Positions 62,919 through 64,000 of a DNA stretch of 64,000 nt are shown here, in pieces (position 1 is the first letter of the stretch; every line of letters starts with the position of its first letter). Origin of the DNA: Subtercola sp. GTDB taxonomy: Bacteria; Actinomycetota; Actinomycetes; Actinomycetales; Microbacteriaceae. Below the pieces are notes generated by a model that saw nothing but the letters and a program-made list of their open reading frames with translations, was not told where the DNA came from and ran no database searches. The translations under genes and the position numbers were made by a program. The stretch is from positions 31,581 through 95,580 of the forward strand of contig JAODBC010000015.1 in assembly GCA_025463765.1 (NCBI GenBank), given 5' to 3'.

Positions 62919-63995
62919 TTACACGTTGAAGCGGAACTCGACTACGTCGCCGTCGTGCATGACGTACTCTTTGCCCTCGATGCGCACTTTGCCGCGCGAC
63001 TTGGCCTCCGCCATCGTGCCGGCGTCGACGAGGTCGTCGAACGAGACGATCTCGGCCTTGATGAAGCCCTTTTGAAAGTCGGTGTGGATGACGCCGGCGG
63101 CCTGGGGGGCCGTCCAGCCTTTGCCGATGGTCCAGGCGCGGGTCTCTTTGGGGCCGGCGGTGAGGTAGGTCTGAAGGCCCAGGGTGTCGAAGCCGATGCG
63201 GGCGAGCTGGTCGAGGCCGCTCTCCTCTTGGCCTGTTGAGGCGAGCAGTTCTGCAGCGTCGGCGGGGTCGAGGTCGATGAGTTCGGATTCGAGCTTGGCG
63301 TCGAGAAAGACGGCGGGCGCCGGGGCGACCAGCGCAGAAAGGGCGGCGAGGGCATCCGGATCGTTCAGCACGGCCTCGTCGATGTTGAAGACGTAGATGA
63401 AGGGTTTGGCGGTGAGCAGCCCGAGCTCGCGGATGGGCTCGAGGTCGAGTTTGCCGGCCGACGAGAGCGGCTGCCCGGCGTCGAGAATGGCTTGCGCAGC
63501 CTTCGCGGTTTCGAGCACGATGGGCTCGATGCGCTTGGTCTTGACCTCTTTCTCGTACCGGGCGACAGCCTTCTCGAGGGTCTGCAGGTCGGCGAGAATC
63601 AGCTCGGTGTTGATGGTCTCGAGGTCGCTGGCCGCGTCGACCTTGCCGTCGACGTGCACCACGTCGGGGTCGGCGAACCCGCGCACGACCTGAGCGATGG
63701 CGTCGGCCTCGCGGATGTTCGCGAGGAACTTGTTACCCAGCCCCTCGCCCTCGCTGGCGCCTTTCACGATGCCGGCGATGTCGACGAACGACACGGGCGC
63801 AGGCAGAATACGCTCGCTCGAGAAGAGTTCGGCGAGCTTCTCGAGGCGCGCGTCGGGCAGGTTCACCACACCGACGTTCGGCTCGATGGTGGCGAACGGG
63901 TAGTTCGCCGCCAGAACCTGGTTTTTCGTGAGTGCGTTGAACAGGGTGGACTTGCCCACATTGGGCAGCCCGACGATCGCAATAGTTAGAGCCAC
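62919..63995 (-). CDS. ychF: Redox-regulated ATPase/GTPase YchF (Obg family)
   Basis: A 358-aa universally conserved P-loop NTPase that binds ribosomes and ATP. G1 is GLPNVGKST (residues 8-16), the switch region precedes DIAGIVKGASEGEGLGNKFL, and the G4 position reads NIDE instead of NKxD, the change that gives ATP preference. A coiled-coil insertion (residues about 130-200) and C-terminal TGS domain (FNV end) are present. The start is a GTG at 63995; only 5 nt of upstream sequence remain in the window. Confidence 0.95.
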   Translation of the reverse strand: MALTIAIVGLPNVGKSTLFNALTKNQVLAANYPFATIEPNVGVVNLPDARLEKLAELFSSERILPAPVSFVDIAGIVKGASEGEGLGNKFLANIREADAIAQVVRGFADPDVVHVDGKVDAASDLETINTELILADLQTLEKAVARYEKEVKTKRIEPIVLETAKAAQAILDAGQPLSSAGKLDLEPIRELGLLTAKPFIYVFNIDEAVLNDPDALAALSALVAPAPAVFLDAKLESELIDLDPADAAELLASTGQEESGLDQLARIGFDTLGLQTYLTAGPKETRAWTIGKGWTAPQAAGVIHTDFQKGFIKAEIVSFDDLVDAGTMAEAKSRGKVRIEGKEYVMHDGDVVEFRFNV

Positions 63996-64000
63996 GAGGG

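Overview
The window is GC-rich, densely coded DNA from an actinobacterium, most likely of the family Microbacteriaceae (order Micrococcales). The evidence is the set of actinobacterial families present (AdnA/AdnB helicase-nucleases, DUF3107, DUF3117, succinylase-type DapC/DapD/DapE, 7Fe ferredoxin beside dapC, TatB, Mrp, an MgtE-N/CBS protein). Several stretches follow the gene order I recall from Mycobacterium tuberculosis (Rv3198c-Rv3211, Rv1229c-Rv1233c, Rv1177-Rv1178, Rv1201c-Rv1202). No rRNA, tRNA, CRISPR array, insertion sequence or prophage was recognised, so this looks like ordinary chromosome.

Layout. 1-8.35 kb: end of a NudC-like gene, a small-molecule phosphotransferase, and the adnA-adnB operon for resection of DNA double-strand breaks. 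8.5-17.2 kb: DUF3107, a small membrane protein, a kynureninase-like enzyme, a ferritin-like protein, an RhlE-type DEAD-box helicase, DUF445, a PHP phosphoesterase and an M24 aminopeptidase P. 17.3-25.7 kb: general stress protein, MgtE-N/CBS protein, DUF1003, Mrp, a CPA1 Na+/H+ antiporter, an aldo/keto reductase, TatB, an O-methyltransferase and DUF3117. 25.8-33 kb: a PIG-V-like glycosyltransferase, dapE, dapD, citrate synthase, dapC and ferredoxin, which cover lysine/diaminopimelate synthesis and TCA entry. 33-39 kb: EfeUOB iron uptake with a DtxR/IdeR-like box and an extra EfeM-like lipoprotein facing it. 39-41 kb: a family A exonuclease/polymerase. 41-48.6 kb: typA and a five-part peptide ABC transporter with the two ATPases fused. 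48.7-50.5 kb: a CPBP protease and a pentapeptide-repeat surface protein. 50.5-55.5 kb: gcvT-gcvH-gcvP behind a tandem glycine riboswitch. 55.6-64 kb: CopC-like protein, small membrane proteins, a berberine-bridge-like oxidase flanked by two paralogous tiny Cys/His proteins, VapBC, an ABC-F protein, MazEF and YchF.

The most unusual property is at the DNA level. Short tandem repeats are very common and fall into two classes. Inside genes they have periods divisible by three (mostly 15 bp, also 18 and 24 bp) and expand linkers or termini of otherwise conserved proteins (AdnA, Mrp, EfeU, GcvT, the PIG-V-like protein, the pentapeptide protein). Between genes they have other periods (6, 7, 14, 16, about 22, about 37 bp), and several begin in or next to the stop codon of the upstream gene (gltA, aldo/keto reductase, mrp, tatB, aminopeptidase P). 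A separate family of hairpins built on an 18-bp GGTTGCGCGAATGCACCT-like arm occurs in three intergenic regions. At least ten genes have a TANNNT box 6 or 7 nt before the start codon, the arrangement expected for leaderless transcripts.
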